From assembly GCF_000454545.1 (NCBI RefSeq), contig NZ_CM002139.1, positions 3,348,901 through 3,412,900 of the forward strand: 64,000 nucleotides of DNA. The letters are read 5' to 3'. This stretch comes from Xanthomonas cassavae CFBP 4642. GTDB lineage: Bacteria; Pseudomonadota; Gammaproteobacteria; Xanthomonadales; Xanthomonadaceae. Numbering within the stretch: position 1 is the first letter of the stretch; each line of letters starts with the position of its first letter. This document shows positions 1-9,229 of the stretch, in pieces. A program made the position numbers and the translations under genes. The notes under the pieces were generated by a model that worked only from the letters and a program-made list of their open reading frames with translations, was not told the DNA's origin and did not search any database.

Positions 1-350
1 ATGCTGCCACGACTTGCCACGGCCATGATGCAATCCACACCATGCCCAGAGCAGGTTTTACGTGCAGCGAGCAATTTTCATGGCTGAGAGTCGGGGCTAA
101 TCAGGTCGATCTTTGGTTCGCCGATCCACATGCGCCCTGGCAGCGCGGCAGCAATGAGAACACCAACGGCCTGCTGCGCCAGTTCATGCCAAAAGGCGCG
201 GACTTGTCCAAGGCGAGCCAGGAGTATCTCAACAACGTCGCCGACCTGATGAACGCCCGGCCACGGCAGACGCTTGGCTGGAAGACGCCGAACCAGGCGC
301 TGGAAGAAGAGATCGCTCAATTCAACTCACGTGTTGCACTTGCAAGTTGA
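1..350 (+). mobile_element. 3' remnant of an IS30-family insertion sequence (transposase C-terminus)
   Basis: The frame ending at 350 carries the typical C-terminal part of an IS30-family DDE transposase: a WFADPHAPWQRGSNENTNG core containing the last catalytic glutamate, followed by LLRQFMPKGADLS and the terminal LNARPRQTLGWKTP-like segment (here MNARPRQTLGWKTPNQAL). The open frame begins near 42, but sequence before about 110 does not read as the expected transposase, so the copy is cut by the window edge or rearranged. The transposase stop at 348-350 is followed by a right-end-like sequence (GTGTTGCACTTGCAAGTTGA at 331-350, running on into GACCGCC). The left end is not in the window. It directly abuts the next gene, which appears truncated by it. 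Confidence 0.8.
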
Positions 351-757
351 GACCGCCGATGCTCGTCGTGCCGGCCATGGCCGAATCGGCACGACATGGG
401 ACCATTGCGGCGCTGGAACCCATCGAAAACAAAGGGGAAAATGTTCCGGAGCGCAACAAGAGGCTCAAGAACGCAGCCTCCAACTTTGGTGGCATTGCGG
501 GCAGCTTTCTAGGCCTCAAGGCCAATAGCGCAGTTGGCGCAGAAGCCGGAGCAGCGGCAGGCACGTACGCCGGCACCCAGGTGGGCGACAGGGCCATCGG
601 CAACGGAGTCGCCTCGCACTACATGCTGAAGATCCGTTTCGACAACAAGTCGCAGGTCGTCGTGACAAAGCCGAGCGCCGAAGTCTCCGGCCTGGCCGTC
701 GGTAGCCGGGTCGCGGTCACCGGCAAGGGCGAAGATATGCGCATCACTGCGGAATAG
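347..757 (+). CDS. Glycine-zipper (17 kDa surface antigen-like) protein, probably 5'-truncated by the IS element
   Basis: The frame encodes about 136 residues, opening with TTG at 347; ATG codons at 359 and 377 are alternatives. The middle (about residues 45-85) is a glycine/alanine-rich zipper (FGGIAGSFLG, GAEAGAAAGTYAGTQVGDRAIG) like the SlyB/17 kDa antigen group. After it comes a small C-terminal beta domain (YMLKIRFDNKSQVVVTKPS). Outer-membrane lipoproteins of this family start with a lipoprotein signal peptide; none is present, and the first codons overlap the end of the IS30 remnant. The most likely reading is a gene whose 5' end was replaced by the insertion, so the product is probably not exported. 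The domain call is fair; expression is uncertain. Confidence 0.6.
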   Translation: MRPPMLVVPAMAESARHGTIAALEPIENKGENVPERNKRLKNAASNFGGIAGSFLGLKANSAVGAEAGAAAGTYAGTQVGDRAIGNGVASHYMLKIRFDNKSQVVVTKPSAEVSGLAVGSRVAVTGKGEDMRITAE

Positions 758-781
758 GCGCCTGCCAGAGATAGTCTTGGG

Positions 782-816
782 AAATAAAAAAGCGCCCGAG
801 GGCGCTTTTTTATTTC
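782..816. terminator. Bidirectional rho-independent terminator between the glycine-zipper gene and gapA
   Basis: A-run, then AGCGCCC-GAG-GGGCGCT-type stem (AAAAAAGCGCCC, loop GAG, GGCGCTTTTTT), flanked by A-rich and T-rich tracts on both sides. It lies 25 bases after the stop at 757 and 16 bases after the convergent gapA stop, so it can serve both transcripts. Confidence 0.85.
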
Positions 817-831
817 ATGCCAAAAAGTCTA

Positions 832-2308
<1,477 letters not shown>

Positions 2309-2821
2309 ATGCGTCGCATCCTGTTCTCTCTGACGTTGGCTCTGGCTGCCACCCCGGCGCTGGCCGGCGGCGTCATGCACTACACCGACAAGGCGTCGCT
2401 GCCGGCCGATGGCGAAGCGCGCGAAGTCGCCGCGCTGTTCGACACCTGGAACGCGGCGCTGGCCACGGGCAACCCGCACAAGGTGGCCGAGCTGTATGCA
2501 CCCGATGGCGTGCTGCTGCCGACGGTGTCCAACGAGGTGCGCGCCTCGCGTTCGCAGATCGAAAACTACTTCGAGATGTTCCTGACCAAGAAGCCCAAGG
2601 GCGTGATCAATTACCGCACCGTGCGCGTGCTCGATGACGACAGCGCAGTGGATGCCGGTGTCTACACCTTCACCCTGACCGACAAGAACGGCAAGCAGAG
2701 CGATGTGCAGGCGCGCTACACCTTCGTGTACGAAAAGCGCGACGGCAAGTGGCTGATCATCAACCACCACAGCTCGGCGATGCCGGAAGTGGACGCGCCG
2801 ACGGTCGCCAAGGCCAAGTAA
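2309..2821 (+). CDS. Secreted SnoaL-like / CaMKII-association-domain protein (DUF4440-type)
   Basis: A 170-residue protein with a clear Sec signal peptide (MRRILFSLTLALAATPALA, cleavage after about residue 19). The mature part is one cone-shaped NTF2-like domain: EVAALFDTWNAALATGNPHKVAELYAPDGVLLPT at the start and YTFVYEKRDGKWLIINHHSS at the end, the usual layout of the SgcJ/EcaC-type family. These domains bind small ligands or act as unassigned enzymes; no catalytic residue can be assigned here. The ribosome-binding site GGAGA lies just upstream of the ATG. It is probably periplasmic. It stands alone, with about 300 bases before the next gene. Confidence 0.85.
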   Translation: MRRILFSLTLALAATPALAGGVMHYTDKASLPADGEAREVAALFDTWNAALATGNPHKVAELYAPDGVLLPTVSNEVRASRSQIENYFEMFLTKKPKGVINYRTVRVLDDDSAVDAGVYTFTLTDKNGKQSDVQARYTFVYEKRDGKWLIINHHSSAMPEVDAPTVAKAK

Positions 2822-3124
2822 GCGCCCTTGCAGCACAGCGCGCTGCTCACGGCCTGCGCGCTTGCCCACCGCACTGCCGGGACACCTCCCCTCCCGCCAG
2901 TGGCGTCGCCGGCAACGCGCCGGACGCCAAAGGCGATACACGCTTGCAATCGGTACGCGCCAGGCGGCGTTGCGGCCACTGCACCACAGCGCTGCCGCTG
3001 CAGCATTAGCCGCATCGTGATGACCCGCAGCACCGGCGCCCTCCCCTGGTTTGATCAGGATCAAGGCAATGCCAGGACAAACCCCCAAGACTTCGCCCAT
3101 CCCCTGCACACAACGAGAGCTTCC
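2822..3124. other. Intergenic region upstream of the first OmpW gene
   Basis: 303 bases without a credible gene; open frames here have no ribosome site or recognisable product. The only clear element is the FNR-type palindrome at 3051-3064, listed separately. Confidence 0.5.
3051..3064. promoter_or_regulatory. FNR/Anr-type binding site upstream of the OmpW gene
   Basis: TTGATCAGGATCAA is an exact match to the FNR consensus TTGAT-N4-ATCAA. It sits 60 bases before the OmpW start codon at 3125, a sensible position for an activator near -40 of a short leader. In Escherichia coli ompW is known to be controlled by FNR, so the pairing is biologically coherent. Whether the host has an FNR-class regulator cannot be seen here. 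Confidence 0.7.
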
Positions 3125-3748
3125 ATGCGCATGCGCTTTACCCTTCTGCTCGCCGGCCTGGCCGCCACCGTTGCCAGCGTCCCCGCACTGGCTCAATCCA
3201 AAGGCGACTGGACCGTTGCCGTCGGTGCCCACCAGGTCGCTCCCAAGTCCGATAATGGCCGCCTGGTCGGCGGTACGCTCGAAGCGGAGGTCGGCAAGGA
3301 CATCAAGCCGACCTTCACCGCCGAATATTTCATTGCCGACAATCTGGGCATCGAGGTTCTGGCTGCGCTGCCGTTCGAGCACGACATCGCGCTGCGCGGA
3401 GTGGGACGCGTCGGCAGCACCAAGCACCTGCCGCCGGTAGTGTCGCTGCAGTACCACTTCAACAGCCAGGGCCGCGTGTCGCCCTTCCTCGGTGCAGGCA
3501 TCAACTACACGCACTTCTTCAGCACCGATACCCGTGGTGCCCTCGCCGGCAGCAAACTGGAACTGGACGACTCCTGGGGTCTTGCCCTGCACGCGGGCCT
3601 GGACTTCAAGCTCAGCGAACGCGGCGCCCTGCGCGTCAACCTGCGCTGGATCGATATCGACACCGATGCCCACTTGAATGACTCCCGCATCGGCACGGTC
3701 AATATCGACCCGCTGGTCTACGGCGCAGCTTACGTGCACAGATTCTGA
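3125..3748 (+). CDS. ompW: OmpW-family outer membrane protein, copy 1
   Basis: A 207-residue protein with a Sec signal peptide (MRMRFTLLLAGLAATVASVPALAQ) followed by an eight-stranded barrel of the OmpW type. Family landmarks are visible: VAPKSDNGRL near the mature start, TAEYFIADNLGIEV, PPVVSLQYHFN, SPFLGAGINYTHFF and the terminal VYGAAYVHRF with a C-terminal aromatic residue used for barrel assembly. The start at 3125 is preferred because it gives a clean signal peptide; the ATG at 3131 would also work. OmpW proteins form narrow hydrophobic channels; the substrate is not known here. A paralogue follows 119 bases downstream, and an FNR-type box lies 60 bases upstream. Confidence 0.92.
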   Translation: MRMRFTLLLAGLAATVASVPALAQSKGDWTVAVGAHQVAPKSDNGRLVGGTLEAEVGKDIKPTFTAEYFIADNLGIEVLAALPFEHDIALRGVGRVGSTKHLPPVVSLQYHFNSQGRVSPFLGAGINYTHFFSTDTRGALAGSKLELDDSWGLALHAGLDFKLSERGALRVNLRWIDIDTDAHLNDSRIGTVNIDPLVYGAAYVHRF

Positions 3749-3867
3749 GCGGCAGCAGCAAGCGCGGTGCATCTCTGGCACACTTGACGCCCAGGGACGT
3801 GCATCCACCGCCGGAGTTGCGGACAGGTCGATCGCGTCGAGCGCCTGTCCGACCTACCGGGGATCCC

Positions 3868-4482
3868 ATGAGCATGTTCATCCGCACCGCCCTCGCCATC
3901 GCTTTGGCCGCTTCGGCCACACCCGCCCTTGCCCAGTCGGCTGGCCATTGGACGACCGGCTACGGTGCAGGCTATGTGTCGCCGAAGTCCGACAGCGGCA
4001 CCCTCGCCGGCACACCCGCCAAGATCAAGGGCGCGCCGACGCTCTCGTTCACCTACGAATACTTCATCCGCAACAACCTGGGCATCGAGGTAAACGCCGC
4101 GGTCGCTGGCAGGCACGACCTTGAACTGGCAGGCGTCGGCAAGGTTGGCAGCTACTGGTCGGTGCCGCCCAGCGTCCTGCTGCAGTACCACATCAATGGC
4201 TACGGCACGGTGTCGCCGTTCGTGGGCGTGGGCATCAACTACAGCATGCTGCTTGGCGAAGACACCGAACCGGCGCTCGGCAACGGCGATCTGCGCGTTG
4301 GGGACTCGGTTGGCGCCACCGCGCACGTCGGTGTGGATTTCATCTTCAACGACCGCAGCGGCTTGCGTGTGGACGCGCGCTGGACCGATTCGCGCAGCAA
4401 CGTCGACTTCAACGGCACGCGGCTGGGCAAGGCGCGGATTGATCCGCTGACCTACGGCATCTCGTACCTGGTCTATTACTGA
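3868..4482 (+). CDS. OmpW-family outer membrane protein, copy 2
   Basis: A 204-residue paralogue of the preceding protein, with its own signal peptide (MSMFIRTALAIALAASATPALAQ). The same landmarks occur in order: VSPKSDSGTLAG, FTYEYFIRNNLGIEV, PPSVLLQYHING, SPFVGVGINYSML and a C-terminal aromatic end (YLVYY). Identity to copy 1 is moderate, so the duplication is not recent. The ATG at 3868 is chosen for the signal peptide. The short gap without an obvious terminator suggests the two may be co-transcribed, though a separate promoter is possible. Confidence 0.92.
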   Translation: MSMFIRTALAIALAASATPALAQSAGHWTTGYGAGYVSPKSDSGTLAGTPAKIKGAPTLSFTYEYFIRNNLGIEVNAAVAGRHDLELAGVGKVGSYWSVPPSVLLQYHINGYGTVSPFVGVGINYSMLLGEDTEPALGNGDLRVGDSVGATAHVGVDFIFNDRSGLRVDARWTDSRSNVDFNGTRLGKARIDPLTYGISYLVYY

Positions 4483-4570
4483 TCGCGCTGCCGCTGCCGT
4501 GCCAGCAGGCGACGGCAAGGTGTCGGCGGCAGCCACATAACCGCCCGCACTGCTTGCGTACAATCCGGGG

Positions 4571-5386
4571 ATGAAAATCCTTTCCCTGTCCCGTTTCGCC
4601 CTTGCCGCGGCGCTGACCGCAGCGATCCAGCCAATCACTGTCTTTGCCTGGGGCGCACAAGGCCACCGCCTGGTGGCGCGCGTTGCAGAAACCGAGCTGA
4701 ACCCGCGCGCGCGCGCGCAGGTGGCGCAGTTGCTGGCCGGCGAGCCGGACCCGACGCTGCATGGCGTCGCCAGCTGGGCCGACGAGTTGCGCGAACACGA
4801 TCCGGATCTGGGCAAGCGCTCCGGGCCGTGGCACTACGTCAACCTGGGCGAACACGACTGCGGCTACGAGCCGCCACGCGACTGTCCGGATGGCAACTGC
4901 GTGATTGCCGCGCTTGATCGGCAGACCGCACTGCTGGCCGACCGCAGCCAGCCGCTGGAGGTGCGCCGCCAGGCATTGAAGTTCGTGGTGCACTTCGTTG
5001 GCGACATCCATCAACCCATGCACACCGGCTATGCGCACGACAAGGGCGGCAACGATTTCCAGCTGCAGGTCGATGGCAGGGGCAGCAACCTGCATGCGCT
5101 GTGGGATAGCGGCATGCTCAACGACCGCCACCTCAGCGACGAGGCCTACCTGCAGCGTCTGCTGGCCTTGCCGGCCGCTGCCGCGGTATCGCCGGTACTG
5201 CCACCGCCGGCAGCGGCGTGGGCACAGGCGTCCTGCAAGATCGCCATCGCCCCGGGCACATACCCGACGTCGCATGTGTTGCCGGAGGGCTACATGGCCA
5301 CCTATCGCCCGATCGCCGAAGCGCAGCTGCGTATCGCCGGCGACCGGCTGGCCGCCGTGCTCAACGCGGCACTGGCCGCGCCCTGA
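4571..5386 (+). CDS. S1/P1-family zinc-dependent nuclease, secreted
   Basis: A 271-residue secreted phosphodiesterase/nuclease. The signal peptide ends before W27, which becomes the N-terminal zinc-ligand tryptophan of the mature enzyme; H32 follows five residues later exactly as in P1 nuclease (W1, H6). Other zinc-site motifs are present: WADELR, WHYVNL, HFVGDIHQPMHTG, GGNDF and NLHALWDSGM. These enzymes cleave single-stranded nucleic acids and 3' nucleotides with three zinc ions. Length is normal. The next gene begins 13 bases after the stop and may be translated from the same message, though no functional link is evident. Confidence 0.93.
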   Translation: MKILSLSRFALAAALTAAIQPITVFAWGAQGHRLVARVAETELNPRARAQVAQLLAGEPDPTLHGVASWADELREHDPDLGKRSGPWHYVNLGEHDCGYEPPRDCPDGNCVIAALDRQTALLADRSQPLEVRRQALKFVVHFVGDIHQPMHTGYAHDKGGNDFQLQVDGRGSNLHALWDSGMLNDRHLSDEAYLQRLLALPAAAAVSPVLPPPAAAWAQASCKIAIAPGTYPTSHVLPEGYMATYRPIAEAQLRIAGDRLAAVLNAALAAP

Positions 5387-5399
5387 CGTGGAGACACCG

Positions 5400-6224
5400 A
5401 TGCAGCCGGAGGTGCTTGCGTTCTTCCATGCCGACAGCAACACCTTCACCTATGTGGTGGCCGATGCGGCGTCCGGCGCGGCGGCGGTGATCGACCCGGC
5501 ACTGGACTATGCAGCGGACAGCGGCGCCATCGGCATGCAGACCGCGCAGACCATCGTCGATGCCATCCGGCAGCGCGGATGGCAGCTGCAGTGGCTGCTG
5601 GAAACCCATGCGCATGCCGACCATCTGTCTGCCGCGCAGTGGCTCAAGCAGCATTGGCCGCAGGCACGCGTCGCCATCGGCGCCGGCATTACCCAGGTGC
5701 AGCAGACGCTCGCACCGCGCTACGCGTTGCCGCAGGACTTTCGCGCCGACGGCTCGCAGTTCGATCATCTGTTCGCCGATGACGAACGCTTCCTGCTCGG
5801 CGGCATCCAGGCGCGGGTCATCGCCGTACCCGGCCACACCAGCGACAGCGTTGCGTACCTGATCGGCGATGCGCTGTTCCCCGGCGACTCGCTGTTCATG
5901 CCCGACGCGGGCACTGCCCGCTGCGACTTCCCTGGCGGCGATGCGCGGCAGCTGTATGCCTCGATCCAGCGCCTGTACGCGCTGCCGGATGCCACCCATG
6001 TGTTCATCTGCCACGACTACGGCCCAGGCGGGCGGCCGGTGGCGCACCAGACCAGCATCGGCGAACAGCGGCGCAGCAATATCCACGTGCGCGACGGGGT
6101 GGACATCGAAGCGTTCGTGGCGCAGCGGCAGGCACGCGACGCCACCCTGCCGGAGCCCAGGCTGATCGGCCCCGCGCTACAGGCCAACCTGCAGGCGGGG
6201 CGTTGCGGGGATGGAATTCCGTAA
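5400..6224 (+). CDS. MBL-fold metallo-hydrolase, persulfide dioxygenase (ETHE1/Blh)-like
   Basis: A 274-residue metallo-beta-lactamase-fold protein. Metal-binding motif H70-A-H72-A-D74-H75 (ETHAHADHLSAA), then VPGHTSDSVAY, GDSLFMPDAGTARCDFPGG and CHDYGPGG. The GDSLF..D.GTARCDFPGG block and the Q-T-S-I-G-E-Q-R-R-S-N segment are typical of the persulfide-dioxygenase-like group that includes Blh of the BigR sulfide-response system. The expected role is oxidation of glutathione persulfide to sulfite with one iron. No BigR regulator or rhodanese gene is beside it, so the sulfide role is inferred from family alone. The ATG at 5400 is used; an in-frame opening further upstream overlaps the nuclease gene and is not credible. 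Confidence 0.85.
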   Translation: MQPEVLAFFHADSNTFTYVVADAASGAAAVIDPALDYAADSGAIGMQTAQTIVDAIRQRGWQLQWLLETHAHADHLSAAQWLKQHWPQARVAIGAGITQVQQTLAPRYALPQDFRADGSQFDHLFADDERFLLGGIQARVIAVPGHTSDSVAYLIGDALFPGDSLFMPDAGTARCDFPGGDARQLYASIQRLYALPDATHVFICHDYGPGGRPVAHQTSIGEQRRSNIHVRDGVDIEAFVAQRQARDATLPEPRLIGPALQANLQAGRCGDGIP

Positions 6225-6299
6225 CCCCCGCTGGCGGTCGCCACGCCGATCACGGCGCAGCCGTTATGATCGGTGCCCGCCACCTGTTTGGAACGTCCC

Positions 6300-7076
6300 A
6301 TGCGCATGATCGGTTTCTGGCAGCGCGCCCTGTGCGTGCTGATGCTTGCCCTGCCCGTGCTGGCCTGCGCGCAAATCGCGCCGGTGACCGTGTTCGCGGC
6401 CGCCAGCCTGAAGGAGTCGATGGACGACGCCGCTGCCGCGTACGAAAAGGCCACCGGCACGCCGGTGCGCGTGTCGTATGCCGCAAGCTCTGCGCTGGCG
6501 CGCCAGATCGAGCAAGGCGCCCCGGCCGATGTGTTCTTTTCGGCCGATCTGGAATGGATGGACTATCTGCAGCAGCGCAACCTGGTGGAGCCGGCACACC
6601 GCCAGCAGCTGCTCGGCAACACCCTGGTGCTGATCGCGCCAGCGGCCAGCAAGGTGCAGGTGGATCCGCGTACACCGGGCAGCATCGCCAAGGTCTTGGG
6701 CGAGAGCGGCCGCCTGGCGGTTGGCCAGACCAATAGCGTGCCGGCCGGCAAATACGCCGCGGCGGCGCTGCGCAAGCTTGGCCAGTGGGACAGCGTGCAG
6801 GCACGCCTGGCCGAGTCGGAGAGCGTGCGTGCAGCGCTGATGCTGGTATCGCGTGGCGAGGCGCCGCTGGGCATCGTGTATGGCTCGGATGCACGCGCCG
6901 ACGCCAAGGTGCGCGTCGTGGCCACCTTCCCCGCCGACAGTCATGCGCCCATCGTCTATCCGGTCGCCGCCTTGAAGAACAGCCGCAACCCCGCCGCCAC
7001 CGCCTTCGTCACATGGCTGCGCAGCGCGCCGGCCAAGGCGATCTTCACCCGTCGTGGCTTCTCGCTGCAGGATTGA
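6300..7076 (+). CDS. modA: Molybdate ABC transporter periplasmic binding protein
   Basis: A 258-residue periplasmic protein with a signal peptide ([25 protein letters not shown]). The mature start [25 protein letters not shown] and the [24 protein letters not shown] block are diagnostic for ModA; the serines of AAASL and SSAL are the usual oxyanion ligands. The C-terminus ends with TFVTWLRS-like and FTRRGF motifs. It is the first gene of modABC. The in-frame ATG at 6273 is rejected because it would bury the signal peptide. Confidence 0.95.
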   Translation: MRMIGFWQRALCVLMLALPVLACAQIAPVTVFAAASLKESMDDAAAAYEKATGTPVRVSYAASSALARQIEQGAPADVFFSADLEWMDYLQQRNLVEPAHRQQLLGNTLVLIAPAASKVQVDPRTPGSIAKVLGESGRLAVGQTNSVPAGKYAAAALRKLGQWDSVQARLAESESVRAALMLVSRGEAPLGIVYGSDARADAKVRVVATFPADSHAPIVYPVAALKNSRNPAATAFVTWLRSAPAKAIFTRRGFSLQD

Positions 7077-7092
7077 GGCGCAGCGCTTGTCG

Positions 7093-7779
7093 ATGTTCAC
7101 CCCGCAGGAGCTGATCGCCATCGGCCTGAGCCTGAAGGTTGCACTGGTGGCGGCAGTGGCCAGCCTGCCGCTGGGCATCGCCTGCGGCTGGCTGCTGGCG
7201 CGCCGGCGCTTCCCGGGCAAGGCGCTGCTGGATGCGGTGGTGCATCTGCCCCTGGTGATGCCGCCGGTGGTGACCGGCTATGCGTTGCTGGTGACCCTGG
7301 GCACCCAGGGGGTGATCGGCAGCTGGCTGCTGGAGCACCTCGGCGTGCAGTTTGCCTTCCGCTGGACCGGCGCGGCATTGGCCTGTGCGGTAATGGGATT
7401 CCCGCTGATGGTGCGTGCGATCCGGCTGTCGATCGAAGCCACCGACCGCCGCCTGGAAGCGGCGGCCGCCACGCTCGGTGCCGGACCGTGGCGGGGGTTC
7501 TTCAGCATCACCCTGCCCCTGGCCTGGCCTGGCCTGGTGGCCGGCATGGTGCTGGCGTTCGCCAAGGCACTGGGCGAGTTCGGCGCCACCATCACCTTCG
7601 TGTCGAATATCCCGGGCGAAACCCAGACCTTGTCGTCGGCCATTTACGGCCTGATGCAGGTGCCGGGAATGGAATCGGGCGTATGGCGACTGGCGGCGGT
7701 GGCACTGGCAATCTCGCTGGTGGCATTGCTGCTTTCCGAATGGCTGGTGCGCCGGCAACATCCGCGCGAGGACGGCTGA
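7093..7779 (+). CDS. modB: Molybdate ABC transporter permease
   Basis: A 228-residue inner-membrane permease with about five to six hydrophobic segments. The EAA cytoplasmic loop is clear: EAAAATLGAGPWRGFFSITLPLAWPGLVAG, the docking site for ModC. VMPPVVTGYALL and LGEFGATITFVSNIPGETQTLSSAIY are typical of ModB. It begins 16 bases after modA and its stop overlaps the modC start (TGATG at 7777-7781), so the three genes form one operon. An upstream TTG at 7087 would add two residues; the ATG is preferred. Confidence 0.95.
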   Translation: MFTPQELIAIGLSLKVALVAAVASLPLGIACGWLLARRRFPGKALLDAVVHLPLVMPPVVTGYALLVTLGTQGVIGSWLLEHLGVQFAFRWTGAALACAVMGFPLMVRAIRLSIEATDRRLEAAAATLGAGPWRGFFSITLPLAWPGLVAGMVLAFAKALGEFGATITFVSNIPGETQTLSSAIYGLMQVPGMESGVWRLAAVALAISLVALLLSEWLVRRQHPREDG

Positions 7780-8393
7780 TGCTGGATCTGGACCTGCATC
7801 TGCGCCGTGGCAATTTCCAGCGACACCTCTGCATCCAGGACGCGGCACGCGTCGTGGCACTGGTGGGGCCGTCCGGCGCGGGCAAAACCACGGTGCTCAA
7901 TGCCATCGCCGGCCTGGTCCAGCCGGATGCAGGCCATATCCGCATCGATGGGCGCTGCCTGTACGACCACCAGCAGCGTGTGGACCTGCCCACGCACAAG
8001 CGCCGGATCGGCTACGTTTTCCAGGATGCGCGGCTGTTCCCGCATCTGGATGTGCGGCACAACCTGCGCTATGGCCGGCATGCGCGCGGTGCGGCGACAT
8101 TCGGCTTTCACGATGTGGTGGCCTTGCTCGGCATCGCACCGCTGTTGCAGCGCCGGCCGCGCAATCTATCCGGCGGCGAGGCGCAGCGGGTGGCGATCGG
8201 CCGCGCGCTGCTGTCGCAGCCGGCCATCCTGTTGTTCGATGAGCCGCTGTCGGCGCTGGATCAGGCGCGCCGCGAAGAATTGATCCCGTACCTGCAGCGC
8301 GTGCGCGATGAAATCCGTCTGCCGATGCTCTACGTCAGCCATAACCCGGACGAAGTACAGCGCATTGCCGATAGCGTGCATGTGTTGAGCTGA
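7779..8393 (+). CDS. modC: Molybdate ABC transporter ATPase lacking the MOP/TOBE domain
   Basis: A 204-residue ATP-binding subunit overlapping modB by one base. Walker A GPSGAGKTT near residues 30-38, Q-loop YVFQDARLFPHL, signature NLSGGEAQRVAIGRALL, Walker B ILLFDEPLSALD and the H-loop YVSHNPDEV are all intact. Typical ModC proteins are about 350 residues because a C-terminal MOP/TOBE domain binds molybdate and adjusts transport; here the protein ends right after the ATPase domain (SVHVLS, then TGA). No readable MOP domain follows in any frame. The ATPase is expected to work; the substrate feedback domain is missing. Confidence 0.92.
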   Translation: MLDLDLHLRRGNFQRHLCIQDAARVVALVGPSGAGKTTVLNAIAGLVQPDAGHIRIDGRCLYDHQQRVDLPTHKRRIGYVFQDARLFPHLDVRHNLRYGRHARGAATFGFHDVVALLGIAPLLQRRPRNLSGGEAQRVAIGRALLSQPAILLFDEPLSALDQARREELIPYLQRVRDEIRLPMLYVSHNPDEVQRIADSVHVLS

Positions 8394-8641
8394 TGGAAGC
8401 ACCGGCGCAAGCGGCCGCACAGCTGGCATTTGCGGATCGGTCGACGCGAAACGGATCGGTCATTCCACTTTCCCCATGTCTGCCGTCGCGTTCTGCGCTT
8501 GGTGTACGGCGCGCGCTGCACGCTCGTTGCGTCATCCAGGCACACCACCTCGGTGGACGCACCATGCCCGGCACGGCGCGCGATCCCGCCCTAGCCAGAC
8601 ATCGGACCAGGCACGCTGAGACCGGCATCCGCATGCCTCAC

Positions 8642-9229
8642 TCAGCGTGCCGCCTGATCGGAGCGCACACTCGCCTTGCCTTGCCGCACCTCGAAGGTGA
8701 AGGCAAACGGCAAGGTCACCGGCACAGGCTCCACATGCGCGGCGCCGGTGCAGTCGTCCAGGTTTGCCGGAGGTATTGCGCCGGGCGCGTAGGTGCACAT
8801 CGCTGCCGGCACGAACTGCCATTGCATGACCGCGGCGCGCACGGCCTGCAGCAGATCGGCATGCTCGGGCAGCAGCCCGGCGCCGCACTCATCGCGATCG
8901 GACAAGGGGTCCACGCGCTGCACCGCGCCGTCGGCCGTGAGGATCACCTGCACGCAGACCGTGGTCGGCGCCAGGGTCTGCCGCGGCGACTCCGGCGGCA
9001 GTGCCGGTGCATCGCTGCGCACGGCGCGTGGCATGCGAAAGCGTTGTGTGGACGACAGCGTATAGGCCTGTATCGCGGCCGCGCCACCAGCACCCGGCTG
9101 CAGCGGCAACATGCGTTGATCGACCGAACCCTCGCGTCGACTGCGCTCCTGCTCCATCACTGGCCGGGTCGCGCAGCCGCTCAGGACTAGCGCCAGGACA
9201 CCGCCTGCATAGACCAACATGCGCCGCAT
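8642..9229 (-). CDS. Lipoprotein of a BlaI/M56-peptidase unit, TonB-like C-terminal region
   Basis: A 195-residue predicted lipoprotein: signal peptide MRRMLVYAGGVLALVLSGC with the lipobox LSGC, so the mature protein starts at C19. The rest has a C-terminal beta-rich stretch (TTVCVQVILTADGAVQRV, later VPVTLPFAFTFEV) similar in layout to TonB C-terminal-type domains found in the upstream gene. No enzyme motif is seen. The start overlaps the stop of the M56 gene (ATGA at 9231-9226 on the minus strand), indicating translational coupling. Function unknown; it is probably an envelope partner of the peptidase. Confidence 0.75.
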   Translation of the reverse strand: MRRMLVYAGGVLALVLSGCATRPVMEQERSRREGSVDQRMLPLQPGAGGAAAIQAYTLSSTQRFRMPRAVRSDAPALPPESPRQTLAPTTVCVQVILTADGAVQRVDPLSDRDECGAGLLPEHADLLQAVRAAVMQWQFVPAAMCTYAPGAIPPANLDDCTGAAHVEPVPVTLPFAFTFEVRQGKASVRSDQAAR

